NCBI GenBank assembly: GCA_003389325.1
Contig: QQVE01000035.1
Location: forward strand, 18,490-82,489
Source: Planctomycetota bacterium
GTDB taxonomy: Bacteria > Planctomycetota > Planctomycetia > Pirellulales > PALSA-1355
Direction: 5' to 3'
DNA: 64,000 bases
Below are positions 16,934-25,876 of the stretch, one piece after another (position 1 is the stretch's first letter; every line of letters starts with the position of its first letter). The notes under the pieces were generated by a model. That model was not told the origin of the DNA and did no database searches. It saw nothing but the letters and a program-made list of their open reading frames with translations. The translations under genes were made by a program, and so were the position numbers.

Positions 16934-19330
16934 ATGCCATCCTCCCCGCGTCACGCCTTCGGAGCCCCCGGGATCGAACCGCGCTGGACGCGGAGCGACA
17001 AGTCGGCCGTAGGCACCGCCTACTTCGCCGGCAGCCGGCTGTGGTTCACGCTGGCCGCGGGCATCGTCAGCGAGCTCTACTACCCGACGCTCGACCGGCC
17101 GCAAACGCGCGATCTGCAATACATGATCAGCGACGGCAAGTCGTTTTTTCACGACGAGCGCCGCGACACGACGTGCCACCTCGAGCAGCTTTCCGAGCAT
17201 TCGCTCGGCTTCCGGCTGACGAACAGCAACGAGGAGTACGGCTATCGGATCGTGAAGGAGATTATCACCGATCCGCACTATGCGTGCCTGCTAGTGCACA
17301 CGCGGCTCGAAGGAGACGAGAGCCTGCTGGAGACGCTGAACCTGTATGCACTTTTGGCCCCGCACTTGGGCGGCGGCGGGCGTGGCAACTCGGCATGCGT
17401 CGACACCGTGGCCGGCCGCGAGGTGATGCTGGCCCACAAAGACGGCGTCTGGCTGGCCCTGGGCGCCTCGGCGCCGCTGTTGCGGCGGTCGTGCGGCTAC
17501 GTGGGCACGAGCGACGGCTGGACCGACCTGGCAAACAATTTCCAGATGGACTGGGAGTTCGATGCGGCCGACAACGGCAACGTGGCGCTGACGGCACAGA
17601 TCGACCTGTCGCGCGGTTTCGAGTTCACGCTCGGAGTGGCCCTGGGCGACACGCGGCATCACGCGCAAACCAACCTGCTGCAATCGCTCGAAACGCCCTT
17701 TGCCACGCATCGCGAGCGGTTCATCGAGCAGTGGCAGCGCACTTGCGGTCACGTCACGCCGCTCGCGCGCCATGGCAGCGACGACGGCTGCCTGTACCGC
17801 CGCAGCCATAGCCTGCTGCTGGCTCACGAGGACAAGTCATTTCCCGGTGCCTTGATCGCCTCGCTGAGCATTCCCTGGGGCGAATCGAAGGGCGACGAGG
17901 ATCTGGGCGGCTACCACCTGGTGTGGCCCCGCGACATGGTCCATAGCTCGACAGCTCTGTTGGCCACGGGTAACACGGCCACGCCCTACCGGTCGCTGGT
18001 GTATCTGGCCTGCACGCAGAACCCCGACGGCGGTTTTGGCCAGAACTTCTGGATCAACGGCGACCCCTACTGGCACGGCGTGCAACTCGACGAAGTGTCG
18101 TTCGCCATCCTGCTGGCCTGGCGCGTGAAGCAGGCCGGCGCCCTGCGCGATTTCGATCCCTACCCAATGGTGCTGCGAGCTGCGGGCTACCTGGTGCGGC
18201 AGGGTCCAGCCACGCCGCAGGAGCGCTGGGAGGAGAACAGCGGCTATTCGCCCTCGTCGCTGGCGGCGAACATCGCGGCGCTGGCGGTTGCGGCGCTCTT
18301 GGCCGACGAACGGGGCGATTGCGACGCGGCCGAGTACCTGTGGCAGTATGCCGACTTTCTGGAGGCCAATCTCGACCGCTGGACCGTCACCACCAGCAGC
18401 ACGCTGGTGCCGGGAATCTCGCGGCACTACATCCGCATTCTGCCCAGCGACGTCGGCAATCCCGAGCCGCTGGAGGACCCGAACCAGGCCGTGGTGGTGA
18501 TCAAGAACCAGGCGCCCGGCTCGCAGTACGAGTTCCCGGCGCGCGACATCGTCGACGGCGGATTCCTGGAACTGGTGCGCTACGGCATTCGCCGGGCGGG
18601 CGATCCGCTGCTGGAAGACACGCTGCACGTGGTGGATCAACTGCTGAAAGTCGACACGCCGTTTGGGCCCTGTTGGCGGAGGTACAATCACGACGGTTAC
18701 GGCCAGCGCGACGACGGGGGACCCTTTGACGGTTGGGGCCGCGGGCGCGGTTGGCCGCTGCTGACCGGTGAGCGGGGCCACTACGAGTTGGCTGCCGGCC
18801 GCGATGCCTGCCCCTACCTGCGGGCCATGGAGCAGTTTTCCGAAGGCGGCCTGCTGGCCGAGCAGGTCTGGGACGCCCCCGACAAGCCCGAGGTGCGGCA
18901 GTGGCTGGGCCGCCCGACCGGTTCGGCGATGCCGCTGGTGTGGGCCCATGCCGAGTACCTGACGCTGTTGCGCTCCGTGAACGACGGCCAGGTGTACGAC
19001 CTGATTCCGCAGGTGGCCGATCGTTACCCTTCCGGCCGCAAACGCGCGCCGATCGAGTTTTGGAAGCCGAATCGCCATGCCCGGCAGGTGCCGGCAGGCG
19101 GCACGTTGCGCGTGCAGGCCCCCACGCCGTTTGTGCTGCGATGGACCGACGACGAGTGGCAAACCGTGCACGATACGCATGCCCACCACACGCCGCTGGG
19201 CATCTCGTTTGTGGACTTGATGATTGCCAGGGATCAGCGCGCCCCGATCCGATTCACGTTCCGCTGGACCGAGGGCGATCGCTGGGAAGGCCACGACTAT
19301 GCGGTGACGGTCGTCGAATCCGCATCCTGA
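16934..19330 (+). CDS. GH15 glucan 1,4-alpha-glucosidase (glucoamylase)
   Basis: 798 residues from the ATG at 16934 (MPSSPRHAFGAPGIEPRWTR); further upstream in-frame codons overlap the divergent TPR gene. An N-terminal beta-sandwich domain of about 280 residues is followed by the (alpha/alpha)6 catalytic barrel. WEENSGYSPSSLA at 432-444 supplies the general acid Glu (E433/E434), and GGLLAEQVWD carries the probable base E643. HLVWPRDM is the usual substrate-cleft segment. It releases glucose from alpha-1,4-glucans. No signal peptide is visible, so it may act on intracellular glycogen. The next gene downstream, an SMR exporter 116 bp away, looks unrelated. Confidence 0.9.
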   Translation: MPSSPRHAFGAPGIEPRWTRSDKSAVGTAYFAGSRLWFTLAAGIVSELYYPTLDRPQTRDLQYMISDGKSFFHDERRDTTCHLEQLSEHSLGFRLTNSNEEYGYRIVKEIITDPHYACLLVHTRLEGDESLLETLNLYALLAPHLGGGGRGNSACVDTVAGREVMLAHKDGVWLALGASAPLLRRSCGYVGTSDGWTDLANNFQMDWEFDAADNGNVALTAQIDLSRGFEFTLGVALGDTRHHAQTNLLQSLETPFATHRERFIEQWQRTCGHVTPLARHGSDDGCLYRRSHSLLLAHEDKSFPGALIASLSIPWGESKGDEDLGGYHLVWPRDMVHSSTALLATGNTATPYRSLVYLACTQNPDGGFGQNFWINGDPYWHGVQLDEVSFAILLAWRVKQAGALRDFDPYPMVLRAAGYLVRQGPATPQERWEENSGYSPSSLAANIAALAVAALLADERGDCDAAEYLWQYADFLEANLDRWTVTTSSTLVPGISRHYIRILPSDVGNPEPLEDPNQAVVVIKNQAPGSQYEFPARDIVDGGFLELVRYGIRRAGDPLLEDTLHVVDQLLKVDTPFGPCWRRYNHDGYGQRDDGGPFDGWGRGRGWPLLTGERGHYELAAGRDACPYLRAMEQFSEGGLLAEQVWDAPDKPEVRQWLGRPTGSAMPLVWAHAEYLTLLRSVNDGQVYDLIPQVADRYPSGRKRAPIEFWKPNRHARQVPAGGTLRVQAPTPFVLRWTDDEWQTVHDTHAHHTPLGISFVDLMIARDQRAPIRFTFRWTEGDRWEGHDYAVTVVESAS

Positions 19331-19446
19331 TCGCCCTGCTCGTTGCCTCGGCGATTGCTTAGAATGCGCTTCTTTGCCGGCGGCTGGTCTGCCGGATACA
19401 TTGCATTCTGGCCGGGGCCGACCGCGGTCAGTCGCAGGAGATCGTC

Positions 19447-19761
19447 ATGGCGTGGCTTATCCTGGTGATCGCGGGCATCTTTGAAGTCGCCTGGGCGATC
19501 GGCCTGAAGTTCACCGAAGGCTTCACGCGCTTGTGGCCCAGCGTGCTCACGCTTGGGGCGATCGCGATCAGCATGTTCCTGCTCTCGATTGCCGCCCGGA
19601 GCCTGCCGATCGGTACGGCTTACGCGGTTTGGGTCGGCATCGGCGCGGCCGGTGCCGCGATCGCCGGAATCTTGCTGCTCGGAGAACCGGCACATCCGGC
19701 TCGGCTCTTCTTCCTGGCCCTGCTCCTGGTGGCAATCGTCGGGCTGAAGCTCACTGCCTGA
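19447..19761 (+). CDS. sugE: SMR-family exporter of the SugE/Gdx type
   Basis: 104 residues with four membrane helices, the normal SMR size. The essential Glu is E13 ([13 protein letters not shown]). The [14 protein letters not shown] stretch and [16 protein letters not shown] in helix 3 place it in the SugE/Gdx branch, known to export guanidinium in exchange for protons, rather than the EmrE multidrug branch. CAGGAG lies just before the ATG. No guanidine riboswitch motif (ykkC, mini-ykkC or ykkC-III) is recognisable upstream, so regulation is unclear. Confidence 0.85.
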   Translation: MAWLILVIAGIFEVAWAIGLKFTEGFTRLWPSVLTLGAIAISMFLLSIAARSLPIGTAYAVWVGIGAAGAAIAGILLLGEPAHPARLFFLALLLVAIVGLKLTA

Positions 19762-19856
19762 CGGGGTGGCCGCGCGGTTTGTGCCGCCTTTGCTGTCGCG
19801 AAGGTCGGTCGCGTTGTGGCTGCGGATTCTAACCCTCGCCGCGAACGCGTCATCAC

Positions 19857-19877
19857 GTCAGGCACAGCGTGCCTGAC
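19857..19877. repeat. Perfect 9-bp stem hairpin between sugE and the GT2 gene
   Basis: GTCAGGCAC at 19857-19865, loop AGC, GTGCCTGAC at 19869-19877. It is 96 bp after the sugE stop and 109 bp before the next start. It may be a terminator without a strong T-run or a dispersed intergenic palindrome. Confidence 0.6.
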
Positions 19878-19985
19878 CTACACAGCCCGCAATCGCTTCG
19901 CGCATCTAGAGTTCAGGCCGGGCCCGGTCCGATCAATAGGGCGGGTCGAGCGTGGCCATGTTTCGCGCCAGGAAGGAGCCAGCCT

Positions 19986-20597
19986 TTGAAGTCGAATGTC
20001 TTAAGCGTGCTGTTCCCCGTCTACAACGCCCAGGCGAACCTCGAAGCCGGCGTCTTGGAGATTCTGGAAGTGCTGGCCGAACTGGCCGGACGCTTCGAAC
20101 TGTGCATCCTCGACGACGGATCGATCGACGACACGGCCGACGTGGCCCGCACGCTCGCCGCCCGCTACCCGCAGATCCGCGTGCTGCGTCATCCGGTGCG
20201 GTTGGGCCTGAGCGAAGCGATTCAGACGGGCCTGGATCATACCCGCGGCGAGATGATTCTGGTCGGCGACGAGGACTATTGCCTCGACCCGGAAGACCTA
20301 CGCACGCTGTGGCAGTTGCGCGATAAACAGTGGCGACTCAGCCGTCAGGACAAGTTGCCTGCGGCCAATCCCGCCATCGAAATGCTGCTGGCTTGGAAAC
20401 CGCGCGTCAGCGGCGCCCGACGCGGATTTCAGTTCCTGTCGCGGCAGGCGTTCGAGAAAGGCCGCCTGCGCCAGGCGATCGACATGGTGCATCGCCTCGA
20501 CATCGGCTGGCACCGGGCCGGAGCGACCGACGGCCCCAACTACCTGCACAAAGCCCCCGCGCTTCCTCCCCGCTCGACCTCCTCCGACGCCGGCTAG
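19986..20597 (+). CDS. Short family-2 glycosyltransferase
   Basis: 203 residues. A TTG start at 19986 is chosen because GGAAGGAG (19971-19978) lies 7 bp upstream and the frame before it lacks family features. The start of the GT-A fold is clear (VLSVLFPVYNAQANL, ELCILDDGSIDDTAD, then RHPVRLGLSEAIQTGL and a D-E-D metal-type motif in LVGDEDYCLDPEDL). The second half is short and lacks membrane helices, so it may be a reduced or partially degenerate transferase. It ends in a CTAG shared with the stop of pheT on the other strand. Confidence 0.7.
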   Translation: MKSNVLSVLFPVYNAQANLEAGVLEILEVLAELAGRFELCILDDGSIDDTADVARTLAARYPQIRVLRHPVRLGLSEAIQTGLDHTRGEMILVGDEDYCLDPEDLRTLWQLRDKQWRLSRQDKLPAANPAIEMLLAWKPRVSGARRGFQFLSRQAFEKGRLRQAIDMVHRLDIGWHRAGATDGPNYLHKAPALPPRSTSSDAG

Positions 20598-22627
20598 GTC
20601 CGTAGCTCGGCGCCGTGGGCCTTCTGGCAGGCCTCGACCACGCGCTGGTGCACGGTGTCGGCTTCGTCGCTGGTCAGCGTGCCCGAGTCGGAGCGGAGCA
20701 CGAGCGAGAACAGCAGGCTCTTCTTGCCCGCACCCAGTCGCTTGGGATCGCGGTACACGTCTTGAAAGGTCAGGCTTTCGGCCACGGGGCCCGCGGCCTC
20801 GCGCGCGGTGGCCGATAGCTCGCCCCACACCACACTCTCGTCGACCACCAGGTTCAAGTCGCGCGACACGGCCGGAAACACGGGCGGCTGGTGGTATTGC
20901 GGGATCAGGTTGGCCAGGTCGATCAAAGGTGCGAGCTTCAGCTCGGCCACGGTCGCCGGGAAACGCAAGTCGAACTGCTCGAGTCCGTCCTGGCTCACTT
21001 CGCCCAGGTAGCCCAAGAGCACCGCAGCGCCGTCGCCAGTGCGCACGTGCAGCTCGGCGGCGCGCTGCGCGTGCAACAGCGGCAGCTTCGCCGGCTTGAC
21101 CAGCAGTGCGGCCTTCTCGTTGAGTGCGGAGAGCAGCCCTTCGAGAGCGCCTTTCACGGCCGCGTAGTCGCCGCCGCTGGTGATGGCAATCATCATCTCC
21201 TCGCGGGGCAGCTCGTTCGCGCCGCGCGGCAGGTAGACGTGGGCCACCTCGAAGAGTTCGATCCGCGGGTTGGCCAGCGACTCGTTCGTGTGCCGGGCGC
21301 CCAGCAGGCTGGGGACGATGCTCCGACGCAAGCGATCGGCCCGCCGCAGTACGGGCGTCGAGGCGCGCAAGGGCGCGGCGTCCGTCCAGGGGCTGAACGC
21401 GTCGGACCATTCCTGCTCGACGGCGCTGAGGGTCATCGCCTCGTCGAACCCCGCGGCGCACAGCGCCTGCCGCACGCGCGCGAGCACGCGGTCGCCGCGC
21501 GTGCGGTGGCTGGGGGCCATCGGCACGCTGACGTCCTCGGGAATCTTGTCGTAGCCGTGGATGCGGGCCACTTCCTCGACCAGGTCGATCTCCCGCGTCA
21601 CGTCGCGTCGCCACGAGGGCGGAATGACCTCAACCCGCTGTTGGTCGTGCTTCACTTCGCGGCAGCCCAGGGCCGTGAGAATCCGCCGCGCTTCGGCCGC
21701 ATCGACGTCGATACCCAGCACGCGCGGCAATTGGGCGAAGCGGAGCGAGACCGCTTCGCGCGGCTCGGGCTGGCGGCCGATGTCGATCACGCCCTCGGCC
21801 AGGTCGCCGCCGGCCAGCTCCAGAATCAACTCGCAGCAGCGGCGGCTGGCCCAATCCACGCCCTCGGGATCGATGCCCCGCTCGAAGCGGTACGACGAGT
21901 CGCTGTGCAGGTTCAACTGGCGGGCTGTGCCGCGGATCGAGACCGGATCGAATTGGGCGCTTTCGATCAGCAGCTCGGTCGTCTGCTCGTTGATCTCGGT
22001 ATCGGCCCCGCCCATCACGCCGCCCAGGCCGATGGCCCGCTTGGCGTCGGCGATCACGCACACCGTCTCATCGAGCGTGTAGCTCTTGTGATTGATGGCC
22101 AGAAACGGCTCGCCCTTTCGGGCTTGCCGCACGACGATCTGCCGCCCGTCGAGCTTGGCCAGGTCGAAGGCGTGCAGCGGCTGGCCGCACTCCATCAGCA
22201 CGTAGTTGGTGATGTCGACCACATTGTTGATCGAGCCGATCCCTACGGTCGCCAGCCGGCCAACCAGCCACGCCGGGCTGGGACCGATCTTGACGCCGCT
22301 AACGACGCGCGCCGTATAGCGCCAGCATTGGTCTGGGTTTTCGACCTTCACGCTGGTCAGCTTGGTGACGGCATTGCCGGTGCCTTTCGGCTCGGCCGGC
22401 GGGATCTGCAACGCAGTTTCGGTCAGCACCGCGGCTTCGCGCGCCACGCCGATGTGGCCCAGGCAGTCGGGGCGGTTGCTGGTCACTTCCAGGTTGATGG
22501 CCAGATCGCTGCCTACGGGGTGCGTGCCCTCGTGGTTCAGCCCGGCCATCATCAGCCGCTCGGCCAATTCGGCCGGCGTGATGTCGAGCTGCACGTACTG
22601 TTTGAGCCAATCCCAGGAAACGAGCAT
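20594..22627 (-). CDS. pheT: Phenylalanine-tRNA ligase beta subunit, short form
   Basis: 677 residues. It charges tRNA-Phe together with PheS. The start MLVSWDWLKQYVQLDITPAELAERL is canonical, but after residue 34 it passes directly to INLEVTSNRPDCLGHIGVARE. The roughly 100-residue EMAPII-like OB-fold (tRNA_bind) present in the E. coli protein is therefore missing. The B3/B4 editing region (GQPLHAFDLAKLDGRQIVVR), the B5 region (EIDLVEEVARIHGYDKIPED) and the C-terminal anticodon-binding FDX-ACB domain are all present. Only 27 bp separate it from pheS. This short form probably is a lineage trait, not a local deletion. Confidence 0.96.
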   Translation of the reverse strand: MLVSWDWLKQYVQLDITPAELAERLMMAGLNHEGTHPVGSDLAINLEVTSNRPDCLGHIGVAREAAVLTETALQIPPAEPKGTGNAVTKLTSVKVENPDQCWRYTARVVSGVKIGPSPAWLVGRLATVGIGSINNVVDITNYVLMECGQPLHAFDLAKLDGRQIVVRQARKGEPFLAINHKSYTLDETVCVIADAKRAIGLGGVMGGADTEINEQTTELLIESAQFDPVSIRGTARQLNLHSDSSYRFERGIDPEGVDWASRRCCELILELAGGDLAEGVIDIGRQPEPREAVSLRFAQLPRVLGIDVDAAEARRILTALGCREVKHDQQRVEVIPPSWRRDVTREIDLVEEVARIHGYDKIPEDVSVPMAPSHRTRGDRVLARVRQALCAAGFDEAMTLSAVEQEWSDAFSPWTDAAPLRASTPVLRRADRLRRSIVPSLLGARHTNESLANPRIELFEVAHVYLPRGANELPREEMMIAITSGGDYAAVKGALEGLLSALNEKAALLVKPAKLPLLHAQRAAELHVRTGDGAAVLLGYLGEVSQDGLEQFDLRFPATVAELKLAPLIDLANLIPQYHQPPVFPAVSRDLNLVVDESVVWGELSATAREAAGPVAESLTFQDVYRDPKRLGAGKKSLLFSLVLRSDSGTLTSDEADTVHQRVVEACQKAHGAELRT

Positions 22628-22654
22628 CGGTCAATTGAGGCTTTGGGTCCGCCG

Positions 22655-23698
22655 TTAGAATTGGTGCAAGAACCGCACGTCGTTGCGGTAGAACTCGCGA
22701 ATGTCGGTTACGTTGTGTCGCCGGGCACAGACGCGCTCCACGCCCAGCCCGAAGGCGAATCCGGTCACTTCCTCGGGATCGTAGCCCACGGCCCCCAGCA
22801 CGTTGGGGTCGACCATGCCGGCGCCGCCCATCTCGATCCATCGCAGGTTGCCCTGGTCGTCGTGCCAGCTCATGTCCACTTCGACGCTCGGCTCGGTGAA
22901 CGGAAAGAACGACGGCCGGAAGCGAATGTGCACGTCGCCTCCCAAAAAGCTGCTGGCGAACAGCCGCAGCACGCTCTTCAGGTCGGCCATGGTGGCGTGG
23001 CGGTCGACCAGCAGGCCTTCGATCTGCTGGAACATCGGGTAGTGCGTGGCGTCGGCCGTGTCAGGCCGATAGACGCGCCCCAGCGAGATGATCCGCACCG
23101 GCGGCGGCATGCTTTCCATCACGCGAATCTGCACAGTGCTCGTCTGGCTCCGCAGCAACAGGGGCGCCCCCTCCTTGCCGGCCACGACGCCCGCGGTCGA
23201 CAGGTAGAAGTTCTCGAGCGGATCGCGCGCCGGGTGCGAGGCCGGAATATTCAAGGCCTCGAAGTTATGCCACTCGTCCTCGATCTCGGGGCCCGTGGCC
23301 ACGGTGAAGCCGAGCCGCCCCATCAGGTCCTTGAGTTCTTCGATCGTTTGCGTGAGCGGATGGACGTGGCCTAAAGGGAGCCGGGGCCCGGGCAGGGTGA
23401 GATCGAACGGGGCTGCATCGTCCTGATCGGTGCCGGAGGAACTGAGCCGCTCTTCGGCCGCCGCGAAGGCGGCTTCGATCTGGCCCTTGGCCTCGTTGAA
23501 ACTCTTGCCGGCCGCCGGCTTGTCTTCTTTGGGCACTTTGCCGAGCTGCTTCTGCACGGCCTTGAGACGGCCGCTCTTGGCGCCGAGGAACTCGACGCGG
23601 GCTGTTTCCAGCGCAGCAGCGTCGGCCGCGGCCGAGAAGGCGTCGGCCGCCTCGGTGCGCAGGGCTTCGAGTTCGGATTGAAACTGCTCGAGCGACAT
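22655..23698 (-). CDS. pheS: Phenylalanine-tRNA ligase alpha subunit
   Basis: 347 residues from the ATG at 23698; the frame remains open upstream through non-coding DNA and into rplT. An N-terminal coiled-coil (residues 1-90, rich in Ala/Glu) precedes the class II catalytic core. Motif 2 is in the region [17 protein letters not shown], and motif 3 is [17 protein letters not shown]; the [17 protein letters not shown] strand is also typical. It follows rpmI-rplT on the same strand and precedes pheT, the common rpmI-rplT-pheST order. Confidence 0.97.
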   Translation of the reverse strand: MSLEQFQSELEALRTEAADAFSAAADAAALETARVEFLGAKSGRLKAVQKQLGKVPKEDKPAAGKSFNEAKGQIEAAFAAAEERLSSSGTDQDDAAPFDLTLPGPRLPLGHVHPLTQTIEELKDLMGRLGFTVATGPEIEDEWHNFEALNIPASHPARDPLENFYLSTAGVVAGKEGAPLLLRSQTSTVQIRVMESMPPPVRIISLGRVYRPDTADATHYPMFQQIEGLLVDRHATMADLKSVLRLFASSFLGGDVHIRFRPSFFPFTEPSVEVDMSWHDDQGNLRWIEMGGAGMVDPNVLGAVGYDPEEVTGFAFGLGVERVCARRHNVTDIREFYRNDVRFLHQF

Positions 23699-23867
23699 GT
23701 CTTGCCCATTAACACCGCGCCCGCCCGCGGGCACAAGCCCGAATGCGAGGAACGCCGGGGCCGGGGTACGCCATGACGAAGTGAGACCGGAATCGCGCCG
23801 TCGCCGATGGCTCCGGGCTAAACGGGTGCCCCCGAACGATCGCAGGATCGCAAAGCGTGTCGGCCGG

Positions 23868-24224
23868 CTAAGCAGCCAGCGCGGCTTTGACCTTCTCGAC
23901 CACGGCGTCGAAACCGGCCGGATCGTGGATGGCCATTTCCGACAGCGACTTGCGATCCAGCCCGATGCTGGCCTTGTCGAGTCCGTGGATAAACTCGCTG
24001 TACCGCATTCCGCGCTCGCGGCAGGCGGCGTTGATGCGGATGATCCACAGCTTGCGGAACTCGCGCTTGCGGACGCGTCGATCGCGAAAAGCAAAAGCCC
24101 CGGCCCGCACCAAGGTTTCCTTGGCGCTGCGGAGCATGTTGTGGCGTCCGCCACGATAGCCTTTGGTCTTCTTGAACAGCCGGCGCTTGGCTTTGTTGCG
24201 CGCGGCACCTTTGGTGGTTCTCAT
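23868..24224 (-). CDS. rplT: Large-ribosomal-subunit protein bL20
   Basis: 118 residues, full length for L20. The basic N-terminal arm ([19 protein letters not shown]) and conserved core ([29 protein letters not shown]) are intact. It binds 23S rRNA early in 50S assembly. L20 often represses its own operon, but no L20-binding leader is recognisable here. It lies between rpmI and pheS. Confidence 0.98.
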   Translation of the reverse strand: MRTTKGAARNKAKRRLFKKTKGYRGGRHNMLRSAKETLVRAGAFAFRDRRVRKREFRKLWIIRINAACRERGMRYSEFIHGLDKASIGLDRKSLSEMAIHDPAGFDAVVEKVKAALAA

Positions 24225-24262
24225 CGCCGTCTACCTCGATCGTTGGTCGCCCGCCAGGCCCC

Positions 24263-24281
24263 CGCGCGGTCAGTCCGCGCG
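24263..24281. repeat. GC-rich hairpin between rpmI and rplT
   Basis: CGCGCGG at 24263-24269 and CCGCGCG at 24275-24281 with a 5-nt loop, in the 91-bp rpmI-rplT spacer. It might modulate translation or processing between the two ribosomal protein genes; this is inference only. Confidence 0.4.
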
Positions 24282-24315
24282 AGCGTTGTCCTGCCCGCGT
24301 GCGTGGCTTGGGCCC

Positions 24316-24519
24316 CTAGTAGCTGTTGCCGTGCAGGGCCTCTTTCATCTTTTCGGCGAACTGCTGGGCCAGCGTGGTCGTGCCGCGCAGTTTGCGTTTG
24401 CGCTTCTGGTCCATTCGCGCTGCCAAGTGGCTGGTGCCGCTCTGGCGATGCTTCACCTTGCCGGACGCGGTGGCGCGGAACCGCTTCTTGACGCCCTTGT
24501 GTGTTTTCTGCTTAGGCAT
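24316..24519 (-). CDS. rpmI: Large-ribosomal-subunit protein bL35
   Basis: 67 residues with the L35 signature start [22 protein letters not shown] and a basic, Gln-containing core ([22 protein letters not shown]). It is the first gene of the rpmI-rplT-pheS-pheT unit. In many bacteria infC precedes it; here the upstream gene is an unrelated serine hydrolase, so infC must lie elsewhere. A TATAAT box 54 bp upstream suggests its own promoter. Confidence 0.97.
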   Translation of the reverse strand: MPKQKTHKGVKKRFRATASGKVKHRQSGTSHLAARMDQKRKRKLRGTTTLAQQFAEKMKEALHGNSY

Positions 24520-24572
24520 GATTCCCGCCGGTGGCTGGTCTGTTGGTGGTTCGCTTCCGAACAGAATCCATC

Positions 24573-24578
24573 ATTATA
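24573..24578 (-). promoter_or_regulatory. Putative -10 box for rpmI operon
   Basis: A perfect TATAAT on the minus strand 54 bp upstream of the rpmI ATG, in a 159-bp gap. No good -35 box is seen at 16-18 bp, so the assignment is tentative. Confidence 0.4.
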
Positions 24579-24678
24579 GGGCCTGGCGCTCAAACCGGAA
24601 GGGGATTCTGGGAGCGAAACGTACCCCAAGCGGGGGTATGCCAGGGGGCGGCTCGCCGTTTACCCGCCGGACCTCGAT

Positions 24679-25797
24679 CTACTTATCGTTAGACCCGGCC
24701 ACGATCGCCATCAACTGGTCGGCCAGCACGCGGGCGGGCGCTCCCCGCAGGTTGGTCATCACGGCCACGGCGGTCTTCTGGGCTGGCGAATAGGTGAGAA
24801 ACGTCGAGACCTTGGGCTGGCCGCCCGAGTGGCTGATGCGGCGGTCGCCGTCGAGGGTGCGGATGTTGCAGCCGTAGCCGTAGCCCGTCTCGTCGCCTCC
24901 GGCCGTCTTGCGCGCGGTCCACATCTCTTCCAGCGTCTCCGGCTCAAGCAGCTTGCCGTCGCACAGGGCACAGGCAAACCGCACCAGGTCGCCGGCCTCG
25001 GAGCACCAGCCGCCGCCCGGGATCTTGTTCGACACGTCCACGGAAATGTCGTTGACCAGCACGGGCCCACTCATGCGATACCCGGCCGCACGGTGCGGGA
25101 TCAGCTTGTAGGGGCTGTCGGGCCGTAGCGTCTCCATGCCCGAGGGCTTGGCGATGTGCTCGAGCACGTAGGCGACGTACCGCTGCCCCGACGCGCCTTC
25201 GATGGCCGCCCCCAGCACGTTGTAACCGTACGTCGTGTACGAAAATTTCTCGCCCGGGGCGAACAGCAGCGGGTCGTTCGCGAAGACGTGGAACGGGTCG
25301 CTGACGTTGGCATAGGCGATGTTGCTGCGGACCTCGTCCCCCTTGTAGTGGCGAATGCCGCTTTGATGCGCGAGCAGATGCTTGCAGGTGATGGGGGCCT
25401 GCTTCTCAGGGAACTCGACATACTCTTGGATCGGCGTCGCCAGGTCGAGCTTGCCGGCTTCGACCAGTTGCAGCGCGGCCACGGCGGTCAGCATCTTCGA
25501 GATCGACGCCAGCCGGTAGACGCTTTCGGCTGTGGCGGGCACTTCGTTTTCGACGTCGGCCAGGCCGTAGCCCTTTTCATAGGCTGGCTCCAGATCGACC
25601 GCCACGGCGATCGAGAGCCCCGGCACGCGCTGCTTCTCGCGAAAGGCCTCGGCGGCCTCATCGATGGCCTGCTTGGTCTCGGCCGAAAGGTCTGCGGCTG
25701 CGAAGGGGCAGGCCACCAGCGCGATCATCGTGCCCAGGCATGCGACCAGCAGCCGGCGCCGAGCGGGGTGTCCAAGGCCAAAGCCTATTGCGAACAT
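24679..25797 (-). CDS. Exported serine hydrolase (beta-lactamase/DD-peptidase fold)
   Basis: 372 residues from the ATG at 25797, which has GGGAG upstream and is followed by an Arg-rich n-region and a hydrophobic leader (RRRLLVACLGTMIALVACPFAAA). The class C-type catalytic S98-I-S-K101 is in RLASISKMLTA, the Tyr-x-Asn-type motif in FSYTTYGYNVLG, and a C-terminal H-S-G-G triad in RRISHSGGQPKV. It is full length for the beta-lactamase-related family. These proteins include esterases, D-amino-acid amidases and peptidases; the substrate is not readable. It acts outside the cytoplasm. Confidence 0.85.
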   Translation of the reverse strand: MFAIGFGLGHPARRRLLVACLGTMIALVACPFAAADLSAETKQAIDEAAEAFREKQRVPGLSIAVAVDLEPAYEKGYGLADVENEVPATAESVYRLASISKMLTAVAALQLVEAGKLDLATPIQEYVEFPEKQAPITCKHLLAHQSGIRHYKGDEVRSNIAYANVSDPFHVFANDPLLFAPGEKFSYTTYGYNVLGAAIEGASGQRYVAYVLEHIAKPSGMETLRPDSPYKLIPHRAAGYRMSGPVLVNDISVDVSNKIPGGGWCSEAGDLVRFACALCDGKLLEPETLEEMWTARKTAGGDETGYGYGCNIRTLDGDRRISHSGGQPKVSTFLTYSPAQKTAVAVMTNLRGAPARVLADQLMAIVAGSNDK

Positions 25798-25876
25798 CTT
25801 CGATCTCCCGAGTGAGTTGCAGATAGCCTGAGGGAACCTACGGGTCAATAAACCATAGTCGGCCTTGCGTGGCGTG

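Noticed and set aside
19331..19446. Guanidine riboswitch before sugE
   Set aside because: No ykkC, mini-ykkC or ykkC-III core sequence was found; only a short CCGGC/GCCGG hairpin is seen.
20891..23374. Antisense open frame of about 830 codons across pheT and pheS
   Set aside because: High-GC shadow of two certain synthetase genes; composition is unlike a protein.
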